Made by a program: the position numbers and the translations under genes. DNA of 47,657 bases from Oscillospiraceae bacterium (lineage in GTDB: Bacteria; Bacillota; Clostridia; Oscillospirales; Oscillospiraceae): the NCBI GenBank assembly GCA_029067025.1, contig JAIEFH010000041.1, forward strand, positions 1-47,657, in the 5' to 3' direction. Shown piece after piece: positions 23,867-31,296 of this stretch. A model generated the notes under the pieces. The model worked only from the letters and a program-made list of their open reading frames with translations, was not told the origin of the DNA and searched no databases. Every line of letters begins with the position of its first letter. Positions within the stretch are counted from its first letter, which is position 1.

Positions 23867-24791
23867 GCTGAAGAAAAAGATCATTAAATACTTTGTATTA
23901 TTTGCTTGCTGCCTTTCAGTCGTTGAAGCACTATGGGAGGGAACACTGAGCGGTATTCTTTTTTCGATGCTGGGAAGCAGAGAGCCTCCCCTCCTTTTTG
24001 TGCCGGTTATGTTTCTGGTGGAATGTTCAGTCTTTATTGTGTTTGCGTATTTATTTTACCATTTCGTAAGTAAAGCCATTGCCGCGGAAAGCAAACGGCA
24101 GATCGGCAAGAGAAATATGCAGTATTCCCAGATCTGCCATGATCTGAAAACGCCGATGACCTCGGTGCAGGGCTTTGCGGCGGCTCTGCGGGACGGGAAG
24201 ATCAGGCCGGAGGAACAAGACGAGATATTTCAGATCATTTACAGCAAAAGCTGCTACATGAATGAACTGGTGGAAAGCCTGTTTGCCTATTCCAAGCTGG
24301 ACACAGATGATTATCAGCTATCTCGCAAAAAGTTGGATATATGCTCCCTGGTGCGTAATCTTGTCGCCATGAACTATAACGAGTTTGATGAAAGGGATAT
24401 GGAATTGCATCTCGATATCCCAGACGATCCGTTGTTCTGCTATGCGGACGAAAAGGAACTGAAGCGTGGTATCAGCAATCTGATCATCAATACCTACAAG
24501 CATAATCCGAATAGGACAAAGGCGCTGATCCAGGTCTATTGCCATAAAAAAGATGCCTATGTGGTCGTGGCGGACAACGGTAATCCGATACCGCCGGAGC
24601 AGGAGCGTTTCATCTTTGAACCGTTTATGTGTGGGGATGAGGCAAGAACCAGCGGCAATGGGAGCGGCCTTGGACTTGCGATCTCGCAGATCATCGTGAG
24701 AAAGCATGGCGGGGATCTGTATATTTCAAAGGATATCGATGGCTGCACCAAAGGGTTTGTGATAAAGCTGCCGGTCAAGGTGTCGTCATGA
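23859..24791 (+). CDS. Sensor histidine kinase (VanS-like)
   Basis: This 310-residue membrane kinase has two transmembrane segments (about residues 9-26 and 46-68) with a short outer loop. It then has the dimerisation domain with His94 in SQICHDLKTPMTSVQGFA, the N box LIINTYKHNP, G1 box VVADNGNPIPPE and G2 box GNGSGLGLAISQI. The extracytoplasmic sensor is only about 20 residues, so it probably senses within the membrane or through a partner. It overlaps the regulator gene, with GGAG just before its ATG. The usual polar residue after the phosphorylated His is Asp (HDLKTP), as in VanS-type kinases. Confidence 0.92.
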   Translation: MDKLKKKIIKYFVLFACCLSVVEALWEGTLSGILFSMLGSREPPLLFVPVMFLVECSVFIVFAYLFYHFVSKAIAAESKRQIGKRNMQYSQICHDLKTPMTSVQGFAAALRDGKIRPEEQDEIFQIIYSKSCYMNELVESLFAYSKLDTDDYQLSRKKLDICSLVRNLVAMNYNEFDERDMELHLDIPDDPLFCYADEKELKRGISNLIINTYKHNPNRTKALIQVYCHKKDAYVVVADNGNPIPPEQERFIFEPFMCGDEARTSGNGSGLGLAISQIIVRKHGGDLYISKDIDGCTKGFVIKLPVKVSS

Positions 24792-24807
24792 CATATTGGA
24801 GAAAAAC

Positions 24808-24978
24808 ATGAAAATAGAATGGATACGCTGCCCTGTCTGCGGGGGCAAAACAAGATTGCGGATACGGGAAAATACAGAACTGAAAAACTTCCCACTCTAC
24901 TGTCCGAAGTGCAGGCAGGAAAGTCTGATTGAAGCAAAGAATTTTCATATAACAGTTGTTACAGAGCCAGACGCATAG
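24808..24978 (+). CDS. Cysteine-rich KTR domain protein
   Basis: This 56-residue protein has CPVCGGKTRLRIREN and LYCPKCRQESLIEAKNF, two CxxC knuckles around a KTR motif, matching the cysteine-rich KTR family (PF14205). It probably folds as a zinc ribbon. Such genes are common in Firmicute conjugative and resistance elements, and their function is unknown. The start follows TTGGAG. It is the last gene of the two-component operon, which ends at a strong terminator. Its presence supports a mobile origin for the whole block. Confidence 0.85.
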   Translation: MKIEWIRCPVCGGKTRLRIRENTELKNFPLYCPKCRQESLIEAKNFHITVVTEPDA

Positions 24979-24982
24979 ACGC

Positions 24983-25032
24983 AGAGCCGATGAACTTGTG
25001 AGCGATCACAGATCATCGGCTCTTTCTTTTTC
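24983..25032 (+). terminator. Intrinsic terminator after the KTR gene
   Basis: AGAGCCGATGA (24983-24993) pairs perfectly with TCATCGGCTCT (25013-25023), followed by TTTCTTTTT. Confidence 0.9.
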
Positions 25033-25142
25033 GCAAGACGGTCCGCCGCAACAATACCAGCGGCGTGCCCGGCGTGGAGTGGTGGATGTCCAAACAGCGG
25101 TGGCGCGCGTCCATCTGCTTCAAGGGCAGGCGGCCGATCCTA
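25032..25142 (+). pseudogene. AP2-like DNA-binding domain remnant
   Basis: The frame RKTVRRNNTSGVPGVEWW followed by KQRWRASICFKGRR matches the three-strand core of bacterial and phage AP2 domains (NTSGVxGVxW ... KWxAxIxxxGKR), which occur in homing endonucleases and element-encoded DNA-binding proteins. There is no start upstream, because the frame emerges from the preceding terminator. The helix that should follow is lost: the sequence runs into riboswitch RNA. Only a fragment survives. Confidence 0.6.
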
Positions 25143-25179
25143 AATCCATGGAAAGGGGGGAGCGTCATGAAAAACGCGG

Positions 25180-25290
25180 CTGAGCCCTGGCAATGGCCCG
25201 CCGTCGGGCGCGCCGATGGCGGCGGGGTGACAGGGGACCGGCGCGTCGGCAAACCATTGGAAACGATGGGACGCAAAGCCAGGGGCTCAG
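25180..25290 (+). ncRNA. c-di-GMP-I riboswitch (GEMM-I), first aptamer, 3' half not evident
   Basis: The core at about 25248-25280 reads GGCAAACC, a stem-loop with a GAAA tetraloop, then GGGACGCAAAGCC. This is the signature of the c-di-GMP-I aptamer, where the conserved G and the tetraloop/receptor bind the ligand. CTGAGCCC (25180-25187) can pair with GGGCTCAG (25283-25290) as a closing stem. The second conserved hairpin normally found 3' of this core is not recognisable; a structured repeat occupies its place. It lies 266 nt upstream of the surface protein start. Confidence 0.75.
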
Positions 25291-25305
25291 GTCGTCCTCT
25301 AGGGC

Positions 25306-25414
25306 CCCCGCGCGAGCCCAACGAAGTGGGTCGCGTGGGGAGAGGAGGAGCAAGGGAGCGAAACGGATGCCCGCCGAAAGGCGGGCGGAGTGGAGCGGAC
25401 TTTGCGACGACGAG
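25306..25414 (+). repeat. Structured dispersed repeat, copy B (between the two aptamers)
   Basis: This 109 nt element is homologous to copy A at 12625. Its main stem is CCCCGCGCGA (25306-25315) / TCGCGTGGGG (25331-25340) with the same inner CCCA/TGGG stem and ACGAAG loop. An extra TCCTCT/AGAGGA pairing (25295-25300 with 25341-25346) lengthens it. The second hairpin is GCCCGCC-GAAA-GGCGGGC. The stem bases differ from copy A almost throughout, yet pairing is preserved. Confidence 0.75.
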
Positions 25415-25518
25415 TTCGACCGGCTGCACGCAAACCACGGGAAACCGTGCGACGCAAAGCCAGAGGCTAAGGGGCGGTACGGCTTAAGTGCCGCGCTATG
25501 CCCGTTCGGCTGCCGGAC
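25415..25518 (+). ncRNA. c-di-GMP-I riboswitch (GEMM-I), second aptamer
   Basis: ACGCAAACC, a stem capped by GAAA, then GCGACGCAAAGCC and GAGGCTAAGG (25429-25472) repeat the GEMM-I core. A second arm follows: GCGGTAC/GTGCCGC, then CCGTTCGGCTGCCGG. A GGAC/GTCC hairpin sits about 15 nt before the ribosome binding site at 25541, and could be the expression platform. Because it is on the coding strand just ahead of a secreted surface protein, it most likely sets that gene's response to c-di-GMP. Whether it is an ON or OFF switch cannot be read here. Confidence 0.75.
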
Positions 25519-25556
25519 CCTTTGCGTCCGAAATATGCAAAGAAAGGAAGAAAAAC

Positions 25557-27905
25557 ATGAAGAAACTGAACAAGATCCTGTCCGTTGTGCTGTCCCTGAC
25601 GCTGTGCGCCGGGCTTGTCGCGCCGGCATTGGCCGTCACCTACGACATCGGCAACGGCGATGTCCATGTGGAAAAAGACAAGGACGGCGTGTACAGCTAC
25701 CAGGGCAAAAAAGCCGAGGCGGAGATCTCCCGGGATACGGACATCACCGTCACCGGCACCAGCGTTCACAAGGCCGCGGAGAAAGACGAGGATGGGAACG
25801 TGGTCGAGCCCGAGGTCACGGGGCACACCATCAGTGTGGCGAACGGCGTCACCGACACCACCATCACCCTGAAGGGCGTCTACATCGATGTCAGCGCTAC
25901 GGGCATTAATATCGCGGGCAAGTGTGCGTTCAATATCCAAGGCGAATCCACCGACGTGACCGTGGAGCTGGACGGCGAGAACACCCTGAGAAGCGCCCAG
26001 TCAAGCAGCGGCCTGGGGGTGAACCAAGGCGCCTCCGTCACCATCCGGGACGGGGATGAAGACGGCATTGGCAGCCTGACGGCCGAAGGCGGCTTGTATG
26101 GTGCCGGCATCGGCGGCGGAAAGACCGGCGATATCACCATCGAGGGCGGTAATGTGACGGCCAAGGGCGGCACCTATGGCACTGGCATCGGCGGCAGCAA
26201 CGGCGGAAAGGTCGGCAATATCACCATCACGGGCGATGGCACCACCGTGACGGCCCGCGGCAGCGGCAGCGCCGCCATCGGCGGCGGCCGCAACGGCGGG
26301 ACGGTCGAAAGTATCACCATCACGGGCGGCAGCACCGTGACGGCCACGAACCCCTCTCAGGGCGCCGGCATCGGCGGCGGGTTTGCCGGATCGGCCGGCG
26401 ACATCACCATCTCGGGTGAAGGCACCACCGTGACGGCCACAGGCGGTGAGAACGCCGCCGGCATCGGAGGCGGCAGCTTCGGATCGGTTGGCAATATCAT
26501 CATCGAGGGCGGCAGCACTGTGACAGCCACAGCCACAGGCAGCGGCGGCGCCGGCATCGGCAGCGGCCGTAAAGGGACGGCCGGCGATATCACCATCAAG
26601 GGTAACGGCACCACCGTGACGGCCACAGGCGGCGCGGGCGCCGCCGGCATCGGCGCAGGCAATGGCGGCGGTGCTTTCGGCGCGGTCAGGATCACCGGCG
26701 GCGACATCGTGGCCCGATCCGGCTATCAGGCTTCTGCCATCGGCAACGGAGACAGCGGAACAGGCGGCACCATTGCCATTCAGGGCGTGAACAGCCTGAT
26801 CGCGCTGGGCGACTACTACTTTGCTGTTGATACCCGCAGCGACACGGACGGCGTTGAACAGACCATCCTGAACGGCAGGTTCCTGGAGGAGATCGGCGCA
26901 ACCGACAGCAACGGCCTGACCAAGGTGGAGGAGATCGAGTTTGTGATCGTCAACGCCCAGGGCGAGACGGTCAAGACCTTTACCCTGAAGCCCCGGGTCA
27001 GTACCAATATGTACGACTCCTTCGCGGTAAACCTGGCTGAGGGCGGTACCTACTACGTGTTCCCCAAGAGCGCGGAAAGCTATGGCGGTTCCCTTACCGG
27101 TTACGGGACCGACGGCAAACAGGTGGCGTGTGTTATTGAGGAGAATGATATGCTCAACGCTGACCTAATGCAGTTCCCGTCCTTTGAGGTAAGCTACCGC
27201 TTTGTCAGCGGCACCGAGGGCCAGGAGCTGCCCGAAAGCGTTACCGCCATCGCCCCCGCCAGCGAGAGCGGCAAAAAAGTGACCATGGATCAGATGAATG
27301 AGCTGATTTCCGCCACCCAGACGTATGCGGATGTTGCAGCCAGGAACGGCACCTGGCACTTTGAGAGCTGGACTGGCAGCAAGGAAGCCGTCGACGAGAA
27401 CGGTATGCTGACGGATGTGGAACTGGTGGGCACCTGGACGTTCACGCCCGCTCCCGTGACCGACCCCACCGTGGAGATCGACGGCGTGGACGTCCCCCTG
27501 GCGGGCCTGTTCACCCGGGCCGACGCCATCGGCTACCTGTGGCAGCAGGCCGGCAGCCCCGAGTGGGAGCTGTCTACCTTTGAGGATGTGCCTGAGGACC
27601 ACCAGTGGGCGGTCGCCATCGGCTGGGCCCAGGACATGGGCATCGCCCTGCCTGACCTGGACGGCAACTTCCGCCCCGACGACCTGGTGGAGCGCAGCGT
27701 GGCCGACATCGCGCTCAAACCCGAGGGCGAGCTGGAGCAGTTCCTGAACCGCTACGCGGTGTACGCCGGAATCGAGCTGGACGAGGATGAGCTGTTCATC
27801 GAGCTGGCCGGCGCCCCGGACGACGTCATCATGGGCGAGGAAGCCCAGGTCATCTTTGACGATTTCTTCGCCAAGCTGGAGACGGCCCTGGCCCAGGCGG
27901 CGTAA
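25557..27905 (+). CDS. Large secreted Gly-rich repetitive surface protein with SLH-like C-terminal region
   Basis: This 782-residue protein has a Sec signal peptide (KKLNKILSVVLSLTLCAGLVAPALA, cleavage near residue 26). About residues 130-410 form repeats built on GAGIGGG, ITI-GG and VTATGG, which suggest a parallel beta-helix or beta-solenoid adhesin or carbohydrate-binding stalk. A mixed region follows. Residues about 650-715 carry TRADAIGYLWQQAG, FEDVPEDHQWAVAIGWAQDMGI and GNFRPDDLV, which resemble one SLH module and could anchor the protein to the wall. AGAAAGGAAG sets the ATG at 25557. Two c-di-GMP-I aptamers upstream suggest control by the sessile/motile second messenger, fitting an adhesion or biofilm role (inference). 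It ends at a strong terminator. Confidence 0.85.
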   Translation: MKKLNKILSVVLSLTLCAGLVAPALAVTYDIGNGDVHVEKDKDGVYSYQGKKAEAEISRDTDITVTGTSVHKAAEKDEDGNVVEPEVTGHTISVANGVTDTTITLKGVYIDVSATGINIAGKCAFNIQGESTDVTVELDGENTLRSAQSSSGLGVNQGASVTIRDGDEDGIGSLTAEGGLYGAGIGGGKTGDITIEGGNVTAKGGTYGTGIGGSNGGKVGNITITGDGTTVTARGSGSAAIGGGRNGGTVESITITGGSTVTATNPSQGAGIGGGFAGSAGDITISGEGTTVTATGGENAAGIGGGSFGSVGNIIIEGGSTVTATATGSGGAGIGSGRKGTAGDITIKGNGTTVTATGGAGAAGIGAGNGGGAFGAVRITGGDIVARSGYQASAIGNGDSGTGGTIAIQGVNSLIALGDYYFAVDTRSDTDGVEQTILNGRFLEEIGATDSNGLTKVEEIEFVIVNAQGETVKTFTLKPRVSTNMYDSFAVNLAEGGTYYVFPKSAESYGGSLTGYGTDGKQVACVIEENDMLNADLMQFPSFEVSYRFVSGTEGQELPESVTAIAPASESGKKVTMDQMNELISATQTYADVAARNGTWHFESWTGSKEAVDENGMLTDVELVGTWTFTPAPVTDPTVEIDGVDVPLAGLFTRADAIGYLWQQAGSPEWELSTFEDVPEDHQWAVAIGWAQDMGIALPDLDGNFRPDDLVERSVADIALKPEGELEQFLNRYAVYAGIELDEDELFIELAGAPDDVIMGEEAQVIFDDFFAKLETALAQAA

Positions 27906-27940
27906 GCCGGCTCCGCGCCCAAAACAAAAACCCAAGCAAG

Positions 27941-27973
27941 AGGCCCCGGGGGTCAATCCTCCGGGGCCTTTTT
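27941..27973 (+). terminator. Intrinsic terminator of the surface protein gene
   Basis: AGGCCCCGG (27941-27949) pairs with CCGGGGCCT (27961-27969), followed by TTTTT. Confidence 0.9.
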
Positions 27974-28302
27974 GGGCGGAGCAGCCTGCGGCGCGCTTCT
28001 GATCGCCGCGTTTTGTGATGCTCCGAACGATCATTCAGATGAGAGCGATCATCTCCATGTGCACATGATGGCGTGGTCCAGTCCGGGGAGAGAGGGCTGG
28101 ATCAGGACGGCATCCGCGCCATCCGCTCCCGGCTGACCAACCAGATCCTTCAACAGGAGGCGAGCCAATGAAACGGCACAGAAAGCTGTGAAAATATTTT
28201 ATTGTCTGCTGGAATGGTTTTTGCGGAGGCTGAGGGGAAACCGGTAGGCGTGTGCGTTCGAGACGGGCCAGTTTGGAAAAACAGCTTCCAAAAAGCAAAA
28301 TT
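27974..28302. other. Gene-poor gap with possible coding debris
   Basis: No intact gene. On the plus strand a short frame ending at 28171 reads LDQDGIRAIRSRLTNQILQQEASQ and overlaps an ATG at 28168 by ATGA, with AGGAGG upstream. It looks like the end of one gene coupled to the lost start of another. I cannot assign a family. Confidence 0.3.
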
Positions 28303-28713
28303 TCAAGGCCCTCGGATCTCTCCATCCGAGGGCCTTGGATGTGTTGAAAACACTGGCTTTGCGGTCGATATAGCATTTTCATTACAGTAAGTCTGTGCAA
28401 GCCTTAGCAGTTCCGGTGTTGCGATTTGGAGGACCCGTTCCTTATTGCCTTTTCCATTAACTAACAAGCGAAGCTCGTCATTCTCGAGCAAGAACGTCTC
28501 TTTTGACAATGCACACAACTCCGATACCCGCAGGCCGGTACTGAATAGTAGCTCCAGCACCACAATATCCCGCAGGACATCTCGACGGTTCGGGGTATAG
28601 GCAGCATACGCGCTTTGTAAGAGGTCGTGGACGATTTGGTTGGGGATGATTCGCGGAAGCTGCTTGGGAGACTGAATTCGAATATATAGTTTATTCTGTT
28701 GTGAACTGTCCAT
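28303..28713 (-). pseudogene. Tyrosine recombinase (XerC/D-like) fragment
   Basis: The fragment LLFSTGLRVSELCALSKETF followed by LLVNGKGNKERVLQIATPEL is the first part of a tyrosine recombinase catalytic domain, including Arg I in GLRVSEL. The frame then leaves the family near 28375, runs through a hairpin (28305-28336) and stops. The His-x-x-Arg box and the nucleophilic Tyr are missing, as is most of the N-terminal core-binding domain. It is inactive, a relic of an integrated element, and lies back to back with an IS3 remnant. Confidence 0.75.
28305..28336. terminator. Hairpin at the end of the broken integrase
   Basis: AAGGCCCTCGGA (28305-28316) pairs with TCCGAGGGCCTT (28325-28336). The flanking T run is weak, so it may be a terminator relic. 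Confidence 0.5.
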
Positions 28714-28768
28714 GATTCAAGCAAAGATTCGAAATGTTATTGCTAGCATGTTTTGTCTGATCTGGTCA

Positions 28769-28930
28769 CCCCTACAAGAATACCTAGACTCCTATAACCA
28801 TAGAAGATCACACGGCGGCATTGGGGGTCAAACTCCAGCTCAGGCCGAAGAAACATATTACAAAAATAAAGCACAGCCAGCGCTTCTGCTTGTTGACTGC
28901 GTTCCTTTTGCGGGTATAAATAATGTGTGA
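28769..28930 (+). pseudogene. IS3-family transposase (OrfB) C-terminal remnant
   Basis: LQEYLDSYNHRRSHGGIGGQTPAQAEETYY is the C-terminal end of an IS3-type DDE transposase, the usual YNHxRPHxxLGGxTPxE block just after the last catalytic Glu. The catalytic residues are missing and no terminal inverted repeat is visible. The upstream part of the open frame does not match a transposase. It marks an old insertion between the integrase fragment and the next gene. Confidence 0.7.
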
Positions 28931-29022
28931 CTGACTTTGAAATGCTAATCAACATTCCAAAAAATCGGCCACACATCAGAAGCCCGAAGGTCACAGTTTT
29001 CGGAGAAAGGAGCACAATCAAA

Positions 29023-29319
29023 ATGGAGAACAATTTTGAGCAATATGGGATGCTGCTGGAAAGTGCATCCGAGACAGCGGAAGCCTGCCTGGACATGGAG
29101 AGCGGTGCATTTTTCCTGGCCTGGGCCGGAGAACTGATTCAGGATCTGGGGGGCAAAGGTTACTGCCGAAGCGCCCGTTTGGCAGCTCAAAAACTGTGCG
29201 AAGCGGTTGGCGTTGACTGGGTGTGGACGGAATGCGATGAGTTGGAGCTGCCGGAAAAACAGGCGTGGTTGAGTTTGTTCACTGAGGCTTTAATGGATCA
29301 CGTAATAACAGCTGCATAA
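29023..29319 (+). CDS. Uncharacterised protein (98 aa)
   Basis: This 98-residue acidic, soluble protein begins MENNFEQYGMLLESASETAEAC and contains AFFLAWAGELIQDLGG and VDWVWTECDELELPEKQAW. I recognise no domain. The ATG at 29023 is preceded by GAGAAAGGAG, a good site. Earlier codons of the same frame belong to the IS3 region and lack a site. It sits alone between the IS3 remnant and the Rpn-type gene. It could be accessory cargo of a lost element. Confidence 0.5.
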   Translation: MENNFEQYGMLLESASETAEACLDMESGAFFLAWAGELIQDLGGKGYCRSARLAAQKLCEAVGVDWVWTECDELELPEKQAWLSLFTEALMDHVITAA

Positions 29320-29363
29320 GTAGTTTTAGGGCTGCTCTCTACCCAATATTAAAATTTTTCGTT

Positions 29364-29392
29364 CCCAGCATCGCGCGTAGTGCAATGCTGGG
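29364..29392. repeat. Hairpin with CAGCATCGC arm
   Basis: CCCAGCAT (29364-29371) pairs with ATGCTGGG (29385-29392) across a GC-rich loop. The arm and loop resemble the hairpin at 36928-36970. Either could be a terminator or the trace of a miniature element. Confidence 0.5.
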
Positions 29393-29498
29393 GTATAACT
29401 TAGCTAGGAGCAGTAAGAAGAAAACGGCTCTATGCAAGATAAAAGCAGTGGATTTTTGGTGCAGACTGTGGTAGAATGCAAATATAGAGATAGGAGAG

Positions 29499-30464
29499 TT
29501 GCTGATATGGAGACGAATACCCCCCATCGCAGAGGATCTGCACATCACTGACGACAACGCTAAACTTGACATCTCCTGTAAGCGGCTTTTGTCTGAGAAA
29601 AGTATTCTGGCCTGGATCATGAAAAGCCGCCTGGAGGAATACCGTAACTGTGATGTGAGAGACATTGCGGAACAGTATATCGAGGGACAGCCTGAAGTGG
29701 GCGTGGTGCCTGTTGCGCCGGACGAGACCAACGCGGCAAGGATTCGGGGCCTCCAAAATGAGGACTCCTCTCTTACAGAAGGAACCGTAACCTATGATAT
29801 CCGCTTTCTGGCGTTGGCTCCAGTCTCCGGCGAACTAATCCAGATGATTGTAAATGTGGAGGCGCAGAACCGCTTTGACCCTGGCTATCCGCTGATTAAG
29901 CGGGGCATATACTATTGCAGCCGGATGATCTCCGCGCAGTATGGAACGGAATTCACCCATGCCCAATATCAGAAGATTAAGAAGGTCTACAGTATCTGGG
30001 TATGTATGGCTCCACCGGAGGAACGGCGCAATAGTATCACCCGATACCGGCTGGTAGAAGAAAATCTGATCGGTACTGTACAGGAACAGACCAGAGATTA
30101 TGACCTGCTGAGTGTGGTCATGTTGTGCTTGGGCGGCGCTGACGGAGAAAACTATGACGGGATCCTGAAGCTGCTGGATGTACTTCTCTCCTCAGAGGCT
30201 GGAGAAGCGGAAAAGAAACGGATACTTCAGAATGATTTTGATATTCCTATGACGCAGACACTGGAATTGGAGGTGCAGGCTATGTGCAATTTGAGTCAGG
30301 GTGTAGAAGAAAGGGGCCGTGTCAAGGGCCGCGCCGAGGAACGGCTATCCGCAATCCGGAATCTCATGGCCAGCATGGGTTGGTCAGTAGAGCAGGCTAT
30401 GGACGCTCTGCGGGTGCCGGAGGCGGAGCGTCAGAAGTATGCCATTTTGCTCCAGGAGCAGTAA
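29499..30464 (+). CDS. Rpn family PD-(D/E)XK nuclease / transposase-like protein
   Basis: This roughly 321-residue protein opens with the family block PPIAEDLHITDDNAKLDISCKRLLSEK. It has VTYDIRFLALAPVSGELIQMIVNVEAQNRFDPGYPLIKRGIYYCSRM, which carries the D...(E)xQ nuclease core of Rpn/YhgA-like PD-(D/E)XK proteins. The end is a helical, charged tail. Such proteins promote recombination and are often encoded near mobile DNA. The frame begins at a TTG (29499) with TAGGAGAG directly before it. The better-placed ATG at 29507 is one base out of frame across a C6 run (29520-29525), so the start is uncertain and may be frameshifted. Confidence 0.75.
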   Translation: MLIWRRIPPIAEDLHITDDNAKLDISCKRLLSEKSILAWIMKSRLEEYRNCDVRDIAEQYIEGQPEVGVVPVAPDETNAARIRGLQNEDSSLTEGTVTYDIRFLALAPVSGELIQMIVNVEAQNRFDPGYPLIKRGIYYCSRMISAQYGTEFTHAQYQKIKKVYSIWVCMAPPEERRNSITRYRLVEENLIGTVQEQTRDYDLLSVVMLCLGGADGENYDGILKLLDVLLSSEAGEAEKKRILQNDFDIPMTQTLELEVQAMCNLSQGVEERGRVKGRAEERLSAIRNLMASMGWSVEQAMDALRVPEAERQKYAILLQEQ

Positions 30465-30515
30465 AAAAGAATGTTCATGTAGAGAGCCGAAGGGGCGGAT
30501 CGAGACCTATACTGT

Positions 30516-30561
30516 TTATCGCCCATGGGCAGTCAAAATCCCGGCTGTCCATGGGCGATTT
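30516..30561 (+). terminator. Intrinsic terminator after the Rpn-type gene
   Basis: ATCGCCCATGG (30516-30526) pairs with CCATGGGCGAT (30547-30557), followed by TTTTA. Confidence 0.85.
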
Positions 30562-30657
30562 TTACATTATCCCCGGAGATCGAAGGTCTTTAAGCCAGCA
30601 AACCCGCAGTTAAGCCGTTGACTTGTGCGTCGATTGTGCTGTTCAAAGTCCCGTGCT

Positions 30658-31026
30658 CTATAATCTATCTTTGATGGCAAAAAGGAGATGCCGATTTTCT
30701 CGAATCGTCTTTTTAACAGCCAAGACCACTTCCAATAGGATGCGCTTCTCGTACTCGCTGCAGTCATAGATGATTGCAGAAAACTCATGGTTGGACACCT
30801 TGATCGTATTCTCGATACTGTCCATCAGGAGTTCGTCGGCGGAAACCTGGAGCGCATTTGCAACGGACACGAAAGTGTCAAGGCTCATGCATTTCAGTCC
30901 GCCCTCAATGTAGCTAACGTAGGTCGGAGATCGATTTATGCTCTCCGATAGTTTCTGTTGAGAGAGTCCGCGGTGCTTTCTGATCTCTCCAACCCGTTTG
31001 CCGATTTGAACAAGGTTAAGTGCCAT
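30658..31026 (-). CDS. XRE-family helix-turn-helix regulator
   Basis: This 122-residue protein has an N-terminal HTH: IGKRVGEIRKHRGLSQQKLSESINRSPTYVSYIEGG, typical of Cro/C1-type repressors. The C-terminal half is helical and charged (SAIIYDCSEYEKRILLEVVLAVKKTI) and may dimerise. GGAGG lies 7 nt before the ATG at 31026. It is transcribed divergently from the recombinase operon, the usual place for the repressor of a mobile element. A 22-bp imperfect palindrome and a terminator lie between the two. Control of the recombinase operon is inference from layout. Confidence 0.85.
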   Translation of the reverse strand: MALNLVQIGKRVGEIRKHRGLSQQKLSESINRSPTYVSYIEGGLKCMSLDTFVSVANALQVSADELLMDSIENTIKVSNHEFSAIIYDCSEYEKRILLEVVLAVKKTIRENRHLLFAIKDRL

Positions 31027-31157
31027 AATAAAACCTCCAAAATAATTTGTCGGTTCAATCATAGCGTGAAGGCAATATATTCGTTTTGACGTGATATAAA
31101 AACAACCCGCAGGCAATAAGCGATCCATGCACTCCCCAAAACCAACAACGATTTTTA

Positions 31158-31189
31158 ACAGGCTAGCCGCTATGTCTGGCCTGTTTTTT
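31158..31189 (+). terminator. Terminator in the XRE-recombinase intergenic region
   Basis: ACAGGCTAG (31158-31166) pairs with CTGGCCTGT (31176-31184) apart from one mismatch, then TTTTT. It insulates the recombinase promoter from upstream plus-strand reading. Confidence 0.7.
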
Positions 31190-31204
31190 CGCTTTTCATA
31201 AACT

Positions 31205-31226
31205 GAGAGTCATTGCCATGACCCTC
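31205..31226. promoter_or_regulatory. Imperfect palindrome, possible operator or recombination site
   Basis: GAG-A-GTCAT, a TGCC centre, ATGAC-C-CTC: eight of nine arm positions pair. It lies about 30 bp before a TATAAT (31256-31261) that fits the recombinase operon. It could be the XRE operator or a crossover site for the serine recombinase. Confidence 0.5.
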
Positions 31227-31296
31227 GGTTTATTCTATTTTTCGTCTCCAATCGATATAATACTGCTATCATGATGCCGCACTGGAGGTGCAAGCA

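Noticed and set aside
25065..25487. Open frames through the riboswitch region (about 140 and 238 residues)
   Set aside because: They translate the aptamers and the structured repeat, with no protein family signal beyond the AP2 fragment at the very start.
26090..26720. CRISPR-like regularity in the surface protein gene
   Set aside because: The periodicity is codon-level and in frame (GAGIGGG, VTATGG units). There are no unique spacers of constant length and no cas genes.
30610..30660. GTTCAAAGTCCCGTGCTC near the XRE gene, resembling a tRNA 3' end and loosely the string at 37149
   Set aside because: The match to the right-hand string is short and offset by a base, in inverted orientation, so it does not support element ends.
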